A DNA stretch of 64,000 nt from the NCBI GenBank assembly GCA_949128115.1, contig OX421963.1, positions 87,739,602 to 87,803,601 of the forward strand. The letters run 5' to 3'. Source of the stretch: Anaspis maculata (taxonomy: Eukaryota; Arthropoda; Insecta; Coleoptera; Scraptiidae). Positions 54,761 to 64,000 of this stretch are shown piece after piece. Within the stretch, counting starts at the first letter, position 1; every line of letters begins with the position of its first letter. The notes under the pieces were generated by a model that ran no database searches, was not told the DNA's origin, and saw only the letters and a list, made by a program, of their open reading frames with translations. The translations under genes and the position numbers were made by a program.

Positions 54761-54959
54761 TTGGTAATAACGTACTTCACGAATCACGGCTAGCAGTAGT
54801 GAGAAAACATAATTAGTCTAATATTATCTCAATAATTTATTTCAAAATTGCACAAATAGGTATGGGGAGTTTCAATTTGAAAAAGTGAAGGTTGTAATGA
54901 AACAAAAATATATTTCTTATGAATAACAACACTGGTCACTATAAAACTAACGATTTTCA

Positions 54960-55365
54960 GAATCAGTACTGTACAGCCTCTTTGCAGCACTTGAGTAAAG
55001 TGGTGGCTTAGTCCTTTAAAAAATTTTCAACCAAAACTCCATCTTGAGTTATGCACCTGGAAGCTTCGTGCGGGTAACAGGGGGTTGAATTCTGCCATAC
55101 TGCAGCTCAGTCCAGAGAGAGGACTCCGCTTGTCACCTGGTTCAGATTTCTGTTTCAACACAAGACTACAAGACTACTCGGTTAACTGCTGTATACAAAA
55201 ATGTACAAAGTATTTTGGTTAAGTGCACCTAACTCTTCAATATAAGCGACAGCTGATGCGGTGACGTCTTTTGCATCAACTTATTTGGCAAATGGCTCTC
55301 GGAAACATGCCCTTTCCCTTACGTCAAGTGTCTTTGTTGCGACTTCTATAAATTTTCCAGTTACA
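54960..55365 (-). pseudogene. SWIM/YqaJ-type gene, downstream part beyond the pogo insertion
   Basis: Minus-strand reading resumes here after the transposon. The segment PHEASRCITQDGVLVENFL (55080-55025) resembles the start of the YqaJ exonuclease-like domain (pattern EASRC.T.DG.LVE..LGA) that follows the SWIM zinc finger in this family. Between it and the transposon are a frameshift and stops (for example at 55290). The exon structure cannot be resolved. The call depends on the upstream exons and on remembered family patterns. Confidence 0.45.
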
Positions 55366-55367
55366 TA

Positions 55368-57528
55368 GGGGAAGAGAGGCGAATATCGACCGCGGTCTAA
55401 TATCGATCACCCATCTGTGGTCCACCGTGTAAGCTTTATGGAATCATGACATACAGCGCCATCTAGCATTTTGCAAGTGAACTCCAGCACAGCTGTCGGT
55501 CAGCCATTTATTTGAAGCGCTTGGCTGATAGAAGGAAGTTACTGTATCTGGCCGTTGTGATATAAGTGCAGCAGTGTTTATGATAAGGTATTGCATACTT
55601 TCCCTTGTAGTCAAACTTGAGTCTCCTGGTGCAATGCACTAAAGATCATTGGTTGTAACTTTGTGTAGTAGAGTTAGTTCCGTAATCTAACCTAGTTTCT
55701 CATCATCAATGAAATCTTTTTCGTTTTTGCTGTCGGCCAATATCGATCACGATGATCGATATTACCCCGTCTTGGTCGATATTGTACCAATAGAGTTTTC
55801 TACATCATTTCAGATGCCTCGCGAAAAATACAACAGGAAAACAAATCGTGCGTCGTGGTGAGAAGATGACTTGAAACGAGCACTGAACTCTGTCAAGGAG
55901 AAAAAGTGATCTATCAGAAAAGCTGCAAAATTGTACAATGTGCCATACGGTACATTACAAGATCGACTGAAGGGTCGCTTCAATCCAGAAAAGCATAAAC
56001 TGGCCAGAAGAACAGTTTTCACTAAAGAGCAGGAAGCCGAACTTGCAGATCACATCCTGAAGATGTCAAAAGCGTTTTACGGACTCACGGCAAAATCCAT
56101 TCGCCAGCTCGCTTTCCAGTTCGCTGAACAAAATGGATTGAAACACACTTTCAATAAAGAAAAGAAGATGTGCGGTAAAGATTGGCTCAACTCATTCATG
56201 CGCCGCAATGCTAATCTGAGCTTCCGCAAACCGGAAGCGACAAGTCTCACCCGAGTTGAGGCTTTTAATAAGAGAGAAGTTGACTTGTTCTATAATGATT
56301 TGGAAACGATTTATGAGCAACATAGATTTGAAGCTCATAGAATATTCAATGTCGATGAGACTGGAATAAGCAATGTCCATGTGCCTTCCCGCATCGTAGC
56401 CAATAAAGGTCAGAAGCAAGTAGGTGCTGTGACAAGTGGGGAAAGAGGTCAACTGGTCACAGTTGTTGCTGCCATGAGTGCTGCGGGCCAGTATATCCCT
56501 CCAATGTTTATATACAAGAGAGGAAGAATGAAAGTAGAATTACAAAAAAGTGGACCAACTGGCGCCATTTACAAATGTTCTAAATCGGGGTGGATCACCG
56601 AGGAACTTTTCACAGACTGGGTGAAGCATTTTGCAAAATTCACAAATGCTAGTGAAGAGTCAAATCTTGAAGAAGTACTGGATGATGAGGTGACCGACGA
56701 CGATGACAAAACCCTCCAACCTAAGAAAGGAAACACAAGCTTCTCGGATATTCTGCCGTTGCCAGGGAGAAAAACCAGGAACGAAACGCGTCGAAAGCAG
56801 CATTCAAAAATTTTCACTTCTACACCCTTGAAAGAGCAATTGGAAGCGGAAGACCAGAAAAAGATGGCGAAAGTCGAGAAAGTGAAGAACGTCAAACAAG
56901 TCAAACGAAGTGTTTTTCCTGGAAAGAAGAAACGAACCAAAGAAGAAGATGATCAGGAACAGGATGAAGATGAGAAATGCTCCATTTGCCATGAATTTGG
57001 AACACGCAATGAGCTGTGGTGGAGATGCCGATTGTGTGGGTCTTGGGCTCATGCCGACTGCACTGACATAGAAGACGCCAGAGATTATTCGTGTTCCAAA
57101 TGTTGAAAAGAAAACTTATTTTTGTACCTGAGATTATTGCCTAAGAATTATTTTTTTTATGTTGATATTTTACATAGGTGCCTATGTTATCTACCTTTAT
57201 ACTAAAGAATATTTTGCGAAATAAATTTTTTCTCCGTATTTCCGCTTTTGTAATGCATGCATATTACAAAATGGTCAAGAAAACGTGCGATCGATATTAT
57301 CTGACCTAATGGTCGATTTTACCCCGCTGGTCGATATTACACGCTAAAATTATTACTCTGCTATTTACTTTTTTTCTCAAAAATGTTTTTATTTAGTGAG
57401 TGACTATGCAAGATTTTGGGTAGTTAAATGATTGGAGAGTATGGTATACAAATTACAGCCTTGAAAATGCACATGGCAATTAGTTGTGAATTTTTTGCCT
57501 TAAGTGGTCGATATTCACCTCCTCTCCT
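55368..57528 (+). mobile_element. pogo-family DNA transposon with TA target site
   Basis: The left end GGGGAAGAGAGGCGAATATC and the right end (reversed) AGGAGAGGAGGTGAATATCG match apart from small differences, and TA flanks both ends, as for Tc1/mariner/pogo elements. The sub-terminal regions carry repeated GGTCGATATT / AATATCGATCA boxes: at least four on the left (55382-55780) and four on the right (57286-57515). The element is 2.16 kb. It lies within the minus-strand SWIM/YqaJ-type pseudogene. Confidence 0.85.
55814..57106 (+). pseudogene. pogo-type transposase with C-terminal PHD finger
   Basis: ATG at 55814, frame closed by TGA at 57104. Two TGA stops interrupt it (55859 and 55907); the rest is open for 391 codons from 55931. 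Order: psq-like helix-turn-helix (IRKAAKLYNVPYGTLQDRL), CENP-B-type DNA-binding domain (ELADHILKMS...W...F..R), DDE domain start with the first catalytic Asp in FNVDETG (56351), then GQYIPPMFIYKRGRM and WITEELFTDWVKHFAKFTN. There it jumps to an acidic and basic linker; the LDNHSSH-type second Asp and the third Asp are missing. The end, residues ~350-391, is a PHD finger: C-x2-C, 12 residues, C-x2-C, x4, H-x2-C, 10 residues, C-x2-C. Related insect pogo/Tigger-like proteins also carry a C-terminal Cys-rich finger. Not catalytically competent as it stands. Confidence 0.85.
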
Positions 57529-57530
57529 TA

Positions 57531-57726
57531 TATCTGCATGGTCATCAGTCTTCAATTCTTGATCCTCAATTTCCACGAAATCTGATATTTTGACAGAAGT
57601 TGCTCTCTTACAGTTCTTGCTAATTTGAAGACTTCCAGTAGTAGGTACGCACTGTTGAGGTTGTGGCTGGTTGAACACTTCTATGGTGCAACCAAAATAG
57701 AAAGGCTGTTGAATGCTTGCATCCAT
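57531..57726 (-). pseudogene. SWIM/YqaJ-type gene, exon C (zinc finger), hit by transposon
   Basis: Acceptor AATTACAG, then the exon. Joined in phase 1 to exon B it reads DGCKHSTAFLFWLHHRS then YYWKSS, matching the SWIM-finger end GGCKHA.AFL.WLHRRS...YWK. A stop (TAG) follows, and a one-base shift restores an open frame (VKISDFVEIEDQELKTDD) up to 57531, where the pogo element begins. The CKH ligands are present, but the upstream C-x-C pair expected in SWIM fingers reads F-N-M in exon B, so the finger is damaged. The exon is cut by the TA insertion. Confidence 0.65.
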
Positions 57727-57853
57727 CTGTAATTATTATTATTATTATTACTAGTAGCTACCGTTTCGCTTCTTGATTTATCGTAGCTATATTCTTTTCG
57801 GTATTCCTAATTTTTTGAATGCCATGGTCATGTCTGCGTTATTGGGAAATTAC

Positions 57854-58049
57854 CTTGAGCTGCTAACAGTCTGTGCATGTTGAAGAAAATAATTTTTTGT
57901 TGGTCCTTATTCATGTCTACACAAAGGTGGTAATCTGTCTGTCGAGTTTTGTCCCCATGGGTGATCGTATCATCCAACTTCACACCTACTTTTTCGTTTC
58001 AAACTTGACGAATCCAGTGGCTTCGTCTCCGTAGTGTTCTCGCCGAGTC
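57854..58049 (-). pseudogene. SWIM/YqaJ-type gene, exon B
   Basis: Acceptor TTTTTGTAG; donor CTCAAG|GTAATT. The first codon (Arg) is completed from exon A. It reads TRREHYGDEATGFVKFE, the family's YGD.A.GYV block. A frameshift follows (the original frame hits TAG), then open sequence continues as ITHGDKTRQTDYHLCVD and KIIFF up to the donor. In the family this is the beta-strand region ahead of the SWIM cysteines. One lesion in 196 bases shows that the gene copy is dead or that the assembly has an error. Confidence 0.65.
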
Positions 58050-58143
58050 CTACAAAAAAGATATACCTTCTTATTTAAGGACAAGAAACTGCTTGAAACA
58101 GATTCGATTGAAGTTATTTTAGTAAGTTCATGGGGGTACTTAC

Positions 58144-58430
58144 CTCGTGAGTTTGACTTCTTTCATTTCGGCACTCATGCAGTCAGGATAATTAACAAAA
58201 TATTGTGCTGTCATTTCACTATCCACTGGGGGAAGATTATCCGGAAAAGCTTGCGGAAAACTAGATTCCATTGAAGCCTTCAATGTAAAGAATCGCCTTC
58301 TTCGTGGCTGAACGGCCAAACCCACCACCATCGTCAATGCCAAGTCAAGTTCAGCATGCGTTTTCTGCCCTACGCGGCTGGTTAAGAGTGCGCCCCACTG
58401 GAGGCGTAGTGTAGTGCTTGGCAGCGGCAT
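58144..58430 (-). pseudogene. SWIM/YqaJ-type gene, exon A
   Basis: Open from an ATG at 58430 to the donor ACGAG|GTAAGT at 58143. The end reads LPPVDSEMTAQYFVNYPDC then AEMKEVKLTR, in line with the N-terminal LP..D..M...YF........E.+G.K pattern of SWIM/YqaJ-type proteins. An internal ATG (MESSFPQAF) could equally be the start. It joins exon B in phase 2. No lesion in this exon. The first part (58430-58260) is not recognised. Confidence 0.55.
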
Positions 58431-59300
58431 TTGGCCTGTTTCGCCCCGTTCACCTTTGCTCTAACCTCATTTTTCACTCTCTGCCATCATTTTAATAATA
58501 ATCTAATCATTGCGCCAATTTGTATTGATGCCTTGCCTTGTGGTTTGGCACTGCCATCTTTCAGCAATTCCAATTTCAATTTTCTTCTGCCCGAAGCACT
58601 TGCTGCCGTTCTGTTGTGTTCTAGGTTCGGCCATCGGAGCCCTTCGTGACGGACCTTCGCTCGCTCGGCGTCCACAACGTGCCAGCTATCTAGCTCCAAG
58701 TCAGCTGTGGACTGGCGCCCCACCGCCATCTCAAGCTTGCAATACAAAGCTACCGGAACTTGGGCTTCACTCCAGACATCGAGCCGTCACGATCCGGGTG
58801 TCCGATGGATCGAACCGGCCTAGAGACAGCAGAGCGTACTAGCAGGACTTCTTCACCTTCTTTAGTGGACTCGGTTGAGTACCCCCCCCCCCCCTTTCTT
58901 CATATCACTTGCATTCTAGCTTTTAGGGCCTTCTGCCAATTTCATATTTATAATGAGCCTTCAGCTCGACTATTGTAATTTTGTGATGAGCCTTCAGCTC
59001 GGCTATTATTGCCAACAACTGCCGTTGCTATTTTATTCTTCGCTTCATTTGTAGCCTGATCTTTATTTCTTTGTTTGATAAAAAAAACCTGATTAGTAGT
59101 TGAATCTGTGTTTCACTACTCCGTTTCAGTTACCTACACACAATTTCAGTTTCACGACCAAGCTCTACCAGAGAGCTAACCGGTACTTTTTCATTTACGG
59201 CGTGTGCCTAGAGGATGTCACTAGCGGCCTTCTCTCGCTGTTCTCTGGGCCATGCCCCAGAGAAATCCGCTCCGACTCCATCAGCAGGAGCGGAAAAGGT
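58431..59300. other. No gene identified
   Basis: Includes a poly-C run (58880-58893) and a short direct repeat, ATGAGCCTTCAGCTCG(A/G)CTATT, at 58952 and 58986. Frames 58431-58842 (plus) and 58487-58747 (minus) have no recognised domain. May be untranslated or intronic sequence of the minus-strand gene, or LTR-like DNA. Confidence 0.4.
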
Positions 59301-59530
59301 AAGAACTTTTTTCATGTTATCGACAGTGGTCGCAGTTTCTGGGCGTCCAGAACACTCATCATCAAACAAGCTGGTGCGGCCACGTTTGAATTCAGCTGCT
59401 CATCTTTAACAGTGGCAAATGATGGGGCATAGGTCCCATGTACGGTGTCTAGATCAGATTTGTTTTGTGCAGGCGTATTGCCTTTCAAATGGACGAACCT
59501 AATCATCGCACGATATCCAACTTGCTCCAT
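59301..59530 (-). pseudogene. mariner-type transposase N-terminal fragment
   Basis: ATG at 59530. The frame reads YRAMIRFVHLKGNTPAQNKS and APSFATVKD; after a one-base shift, AEFKRGRTSLFDDECSGRPE and TATT follow. This is the paired helix-turn-helix region of Tc1/mariner (mariner branch) transposases, ending at the GRPxTATT linker. The DDD catalytic domain is absent; the match stops at about 59301. Confidence 0.8.
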
Positions 59531-59712
59531 TTTTGCCGAAACTCTGACAACGACCGACACAAAGGCCTGTTGAGCAACAACTGAGTGTCGAAAACTGCTG
59601 AAATTTTGACAGGTATCTTCTGAAGCCCATAAAATTGTAGTACCAAAATAGTTTTTCTACTGAGTGAGCCATTCTTGATGCTGAGGCTCACTACTATTCA
59701 GACCACATCTCC

Positions 59713-59952
59713 CATCGCAAGCTATTTCATTTGAATTCATTACACTTTAGTTCACGTGTGGCACTTATGTGTACAAAATCATCTGCGAAAACAATCTACC
59801 GCATGACCGAGAAGTACTTTTGGCCCGGCATATTCCAAAACATGAAAGGTCAAATTGTGAATCAGTTGTCAACAGTTCAAGGCTTCACAAAAAAGGCCAA
59901 GGCCTACCGAACTTCACAGGCCATGGCAAAGATGAAGTTAGAAGTGGCTTAA
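59713..59952 (+). pseudogene. Gypsy-type integrase zinc-binding fragment
   Basis: The plus-strand frame KTIYRMTEKYFWPGIFQNMK fits the H2C2 zinc-binding N-terminal region of a retroviral-type integrase (HxGxxKTxxRIxxxyyWPGM). The histidine side is degraded and the first cysteine is lost (QLSTVQG). Ends at a stop at 59950. Isolated scrap. Confidence 0.65.
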
Positions 59953-60071
59953 ATTCTATGCACTTCTGGATTCTGGATTAAGTGGGGGAGTGATGAAACA
60001 TAGTTCCATTCGGCACGCAGGCCTCACTTTTGGGCTCATTGTACCGTCTCCCCAATGTTGGCCTTCCCTCC

Positions 60072-62660
60072 CGGTCAGTCGTCGAGCCAGCCGAGCCGTT
60101 CGACAAACTCTAAGACACGGCCAGGTAGGGTGCCAAGGCTGGCCATACTAGGCCAGAGGTCCCCTAGTACGGATAGTTTCTCCCAGTGAAAAAGAGCTGG
60201 GCAGTGGCAGAGCACATGCTCAGCTGTCTCATCCTGGTCTCCAGAGCCTCGACATGTGGGGTCATTTATGATCCCTATCTTGTGCATGTGGTAGTTCAGC
60301 CTACAATGCCCAGTTAAGATTCCCAGAAGCTCCCTGAGTTTCACCCTAGACAGTTGCAAGCCGTGATTGGCTACATTTCTGGAAAGTTGGGCCATCGCGG
60401 CTCTCCCCGGCCTGCAGTCTTCCGTGTTTATCCATCCATCTGTCTGTATGACATCTGAGGGTATCTTCTTTTATCAGGTTTTTGACGGCCGTCATGGTTA
60501 GCGGTAAGATCGGCTCAGGCCCGCAGGGTATAATTCCGACAGCCTGCCGCGCCAACCCATCAGCCTCTCCATTTCCCTGATCTCCGCTGTGTCCTTTAAC
60601 CCATATAAGTTCAACGACATTTTTCCGTGCTATTCGTTCCAGGGTCTGGTGGCACTCCCAGACTATCCCGGAGGTTACACTGCAACCTGCCAGTGCCAGA
60701 AGCGCCGCCCTGCTATCTGTCAGAGTATGCACCGTTTGGTTCCTGATCTTTTTTCCAAAAACTATGTTTGCTCCATGAATCACGCCCATCAATTCCGCCT
60801 GGAATACTGTGGCGTGGCTTCCCAGAGGTAGACTTTCTCGGATTTCCAGCTGTTCCGAAAATATTCCTGCGCCAGATCCTCGGTTGGTTTTGGGGCCGTC
60901 CATGTGAATACAGATATCTGTCGCATTCCATTGTCCCACAGAGCGTAGCCTCAAAGCAGCGCTCAGCGCCACTTCCCTTGCAAACAAGTCGAGAGGGGAA
61001 AGACAGAGCGCCACTTCCATCGCTGCTGTAGGGGTAGTCTTCATCGCTCCCGTCACTCCCAAGTAGACGAGCCTGTAGAAGTGGTTGAGCTGAGCAATTT
61101 ATCTTCTTCGCTTGGTTCTGGGCCACCACACCATTGCTCCATAACACAGCATTGGTCTTATTCATTACAGCCGTGTATAGTCAGAGGAGGAACTTGGGGA
61201 TAAACCCCATGTTCGCCCCACCGCCCGTCGACACTGTCAGTATGCCATACATGCTTTGTTTGTTTTCTGTTCTAGGCGTTTACTCCAATTCAGTTTATTG
61301 TCAAGTATTATTCCCAGATACGTGACACTGTCGCCGTTGAGTTGAGGTAGCACAAGGGGCCCCAACTTCCTTTTTCTAGTAAACAGAACTACCTCAGTTT
61401 TTGCCGGGTTCACCGACAACGAGTGTTTTGTGCATCACCTTCCTATGTGTAGTGCACTCTGCATCAAGTTGCAGAGACCTCTCATATTTTCCTGTTAGCA
61501 GGATTGTTAGATCATCTGCGTAACCTATAGTGTAGTACTCTGAACTGTTGAGTCTGCGCAGCAGGCCATCGACCACTACGTCCCATAGTAGCGAGGATGA
61601 TACACCCCCTGTCCCTGTGGACAGCCCCTGCCAACAATGCCTCTTGTTACATGGTCTGTTACAGTGATTTGAATTGCTCTAAATCGAAGCATGTTTTTGA
61701 TCCAACCACTTATGGTGGGAGCAACTCCGTGCCGAGTCAATGAACACTCCCCGTGTGGATGTCTTGTTCTCCAAAGATTTCTCAATGCGGTCAACCACCA
61801 CATGCAGAGCCGATTCTGTGGATCTGATGCCCGGAATGTATGCATGTTGGTTGGGATGAATGGGATATTGAAGCATCGCTACATCTCTGATCTCTCTGTC
61901 ACACAATCTCTCCAACGTTTTTAGGAGGTAAGGTGTTAGACTGATAGGACTATATGATTTGGCTAGGGAATAATCGACCCTGCCTGGTTTTTGGAAGAAT
62001 ACTACCTTCACCTCTCTCCATCTCACCGGGACGTGTGCAAAAGCTATGCAAGCCCGGTAAAGCCTCACCAGGTGAACAAGTATGACATCCAGGCTCCATT
62101 GAAGGAGCGCCGGATACACACCGTCCAACCCTCACGACTTGAATGGGGAGAAGGTATTTACTGCCCAGGATGTTTTCGTCTCATCAATCAGGTGGTTGGC
62201 CACAGTCCAGTCGTCCTGAGACGGCCCGGGTGTGTCTTGCTCTGCCCAACTTGTGTTTAATGAGACGGTACTGCCTGGAAAGTGTGTTGTCATCAGAACT
62301 TCGGTGCTTTCGAGAAGAGTGGTTGTGTAAGAACCATCCTTCCTTTTCAGGCAGCCCAGTTGTTGACTTGAATCCTTTAAGAAGACTTTCCTTAGTCGGG
62401 CTGCTGAAGCAGTGGATTCGATGCCACTGCAGTATGTTCTCCATGCTTCCCGTTGCTTTTGGCGAATCTCTTCTTTGTGGAGCTTCTGGTAGTCCTTGAA
62501 GACTTCCCAGTGTTCCGCAGATTTAGATTACCTGGCCCTGTTATAAAGTCTCCTGCATCCAGCCCTCAGCCTCCCGAGTATGTCACTTCACCATGGTTTT
62601 GTGCGGCCCCCGCCGGAGCCTGCAGCCCGCAATGGCCGGGATTCTTCGTACGGGGTTAGC
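60072..62660 (-). pseudogene. LINE ORF2 with reverse transcriptase and RNase H
   Basis: Minus-strand order: a region before the RT (62660-62150, with HWEVFKDYQKLHKEEIRQKQ in one frame); RT (LDGVYPALLQWSL, VVFFQKPG, SYSPISLTPYLLKTLERL, QHAYIPGIRSTESALH, GCPQGQG and the catalytic YADD at about 61520); thumb (NPAKTEVVLFTRKRK, YLGIILDNKLNW); RNase H at 60900-60520 with the acidic residues in MDG, QAEL, TDSRAALLAL and GHSGDQGNGEAD; and a terminal Cys/His cluster (C-x2-(G)...EHVLCHC). The RNase H domain with the C-terminal finger points to the I/R1/LOA group. At least five frameshifts or stops. A 3' UTR probably extends to about 60000. Confidence 0.88.
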
Positions 62661-62950
62661 AGTGCCGAAGTTAGCATTTCTACGCCAACTTCTATGTACT
62701 TGATTGATTCTATGTGGTGCAAGGTGCCCAAGTTTCCCAATTTTTTGCATCAAGGTGTTTTTTCTATGCACTTGGAAGAGAAGCTGTTATTTTTGAAATT
62801 CGGATGCCCGCCCAAGTACAATACTAGGCAGAAACAAAACAAACAAGACATTGCAACACGTATCCAGATGTGTGTGTTTGCTTGCCTACGTCGCGTTCCA
62901 CCACGTCGCATCGAAAACGACAAACGGCGCAGGTGGCGCTAGTAAGGACT
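62661..62950. other. No separate gene seen
   Basis: May include more of the LINE 5' region on the minus strand. Plus-strand frames have no domain. Confidence 0.4.
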
Positions 62951-63091
62951 ATAGTAGAAACTCGAATGGCGCATGCGACAAAACCGATGTTTTGTTACAA
63001 TTTCTAGTTACCACATATCTAATTTGTAAAATTCTATTCGCTTCTTTTTTTTGCAGAACAGAATAAACGCGTGTTTATCCGTGTTTTATGA
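62951..63091 (+). mobile_element. Possible end of a 5' LTR
   Basis: AT-rich, with AATAAA at 63062, lying immediately upstream of the primer-binding-site-like sequence. No second LTR copy is in the window and the end (TTTTATGA) is not the canonical CA, so the limits are uncertain. Confidence 0.35.
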
Positions 63092-63109
63092 TGGCGCCCA
63101 ACGTGGGGC
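63092..63109 (+). promoter_or_regulatory. Retroelement primer binding site (tRNA-Lys type)
   Basis: TGGCGCCCAACGTGGGGC is the 18-base complement expected for the 3' end of a cytoplasmic tRNA-Lys, the primer used by several LTR retroelements. It sits just after an LTR-like segment in plus orientation. No gag or pol follows within the 890 bases to the window end, so this is a fragment or an element with a long leader. Confidence 0.65.
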
Positions 63110-64000
63110 CTTCCCACGAGAAAGTTGTGATAAAATCGGTTGGAAGATTCTTGTAGTGTTGTGCAATTCGCACGGCGAACTTTTTCTTCGATTTTTGGAT
63201 GGTCAGAGTGCTCATTGGTTCACGAGGACTTTCTGCATGCATTGTGCTAACGTCAGGGTTAACGGTCACATGAACAACAGAAAGACTTCAACCGAAAACC
63301 AGGCATCTAGAGTTCCTGTATTTTCGCACGTGCACTCCTGATAGGACACCAAAAACTACCAACCACCTGTAAGCACTTTATAAGTTACAATGCTTCCCAT
63401 TCAAGGACGGAATGCAAGCCCTGGTAGCGGACGTAGTGAAACTTCTTTTGGTCACGCTCACCACGGAACAATTTTAAAATCTACTTTCAAGACTTGATAA
63501 CGCGAATTACATCAATCAAGCAACTAGTGCGGATGGTGCGTTGTCGTTTTGAAGTAAGCGAAATAAAGGCATAATATGTATCATCATAACGTGTAGTTTT
63601 CTGAATAAGGACGACTGGGAGAATCCACCATTGAAATTTGCTCGATCAAAACCTAAAACACTTTGTATATTCCAATGAGATTTTTGCCTAAGCTAGCACG
63701 AAAGGCAATGCGATAATGTTAAGTAGGATTTTATCGGTTTATACATTGTAATATTTTATTATGTCGTAATTATTTGCTGCATCTTGGTAGCTCGTGCCAA
63801 CAATGAATAAGTACTGTGAATAACTTGACGCCTAAGTGCTTAATCTCGTATTCATATAAGGCCATTGCGGTTATGAATGTTTGGCGCCGTTCATCTGACT
63901 GTATATTATTTAACATCATAATTTTTATTATAGGTACAAGTACAGAGAGAGTCACAGAGCGAGAGCTTTTGTAAGACCGGAGGTACCTATCGGCGGATAA
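63110..64000. other. No gene seen
   Basis: A plus-strand frame runs on to 63341 from the primer binding site without a domain. The rest is AT-rich non-coding DNA ending in CGGCGGATAA. Confidence 0.45.

Noticed and set aside
58431..58842. Plus-strand overlapping frames as genes
   Set aside because: No domains; they overlap low-complexity C runs and the start region of the minus-strand SWIM/YqaJ-type gene.
63051..63341. Plus-strand frame preceded by a TTTTTTTTGCAG acceptor-like tract, as a host exon
   Set aside because: The frame runs straight through a retroelement primer binding site and shows no domain; retroelement origin is more likely.

Overview
The window looks like nuclear DNA from an arthropod, most likely a hemipteran insect (whitefly or psyllid-like). 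That species call is inference. The evidence is: short exons with GT/AG splice sites, a signal-peptide M1 aminopeptidase gene, poly(A)-tailed LINEs, pogo, mariner, Gypsy and BEL/Pao remnants, many hairpin MITEs, and an intron-bearing gene of the SWIM zinc-finger/YqaJ type familiar from hemipteran genomes. There is no bacterial gene organisation.

Layout. 1-5342: the 5' end of an aminopeptidase N-like (M1) gene on the minus strand. Four exons join in phase; the catalytic exons must lie beyond the left edge. 5.6-13.8 kb: non-coding, with a possible LINE tail, one possible 10-codon first exon (7536), a foldback element, a 460-bp direct duplication, a hairpin element and a tRNA-type SINE. 14.4-22.9 kb: a ~153-bp satellite split by a 7.3-kb block with matching terminal inverted repeats, itself full of nested MITEs and repeat units. 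22.9-31.3 kb: Gypsy fragments, LINE fragments, a 1.47-kb element with 147-bp inverted termini and a 1.1-kb palindrome. 31.3-39.9 kb: degenerate minisatellite, LINE and Gypsy pieces. 40.4-45.2 kb: a minus-strand LINE with a restriction-like endonuclease, cut by a 2.03-kb DNA transposon with 28-bp perfect termini and a 4-bp target duplication. 46.6-47.6 kb: Gypsy reverse-transcriptase pieces. 48.6-52.4 kb: a decayed BEL/Pao element with unusually short LTRs. 54.6-58.4 kb: a SWIM/YqaJ-type pseudogene (minus) carrying a pogo-family transposon whose transposase ends in a PHD finger. 59.3-62.7 kb: mariner and Gypsy scraps and an RNase H-bearing LINE (minus). 63.1 kb: an isolated tRNA-Lys-type primer binding site.

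The only convincing host gene is the aminopeptidase; nearly everything else is mobile DNA, much of it nested, so relative insertion order can be read directly. No CRISPR, rRNA, intact tRNA or operon is visible. Exon joins, repeat matches and family calls were made by eye; percent identities were not computed.
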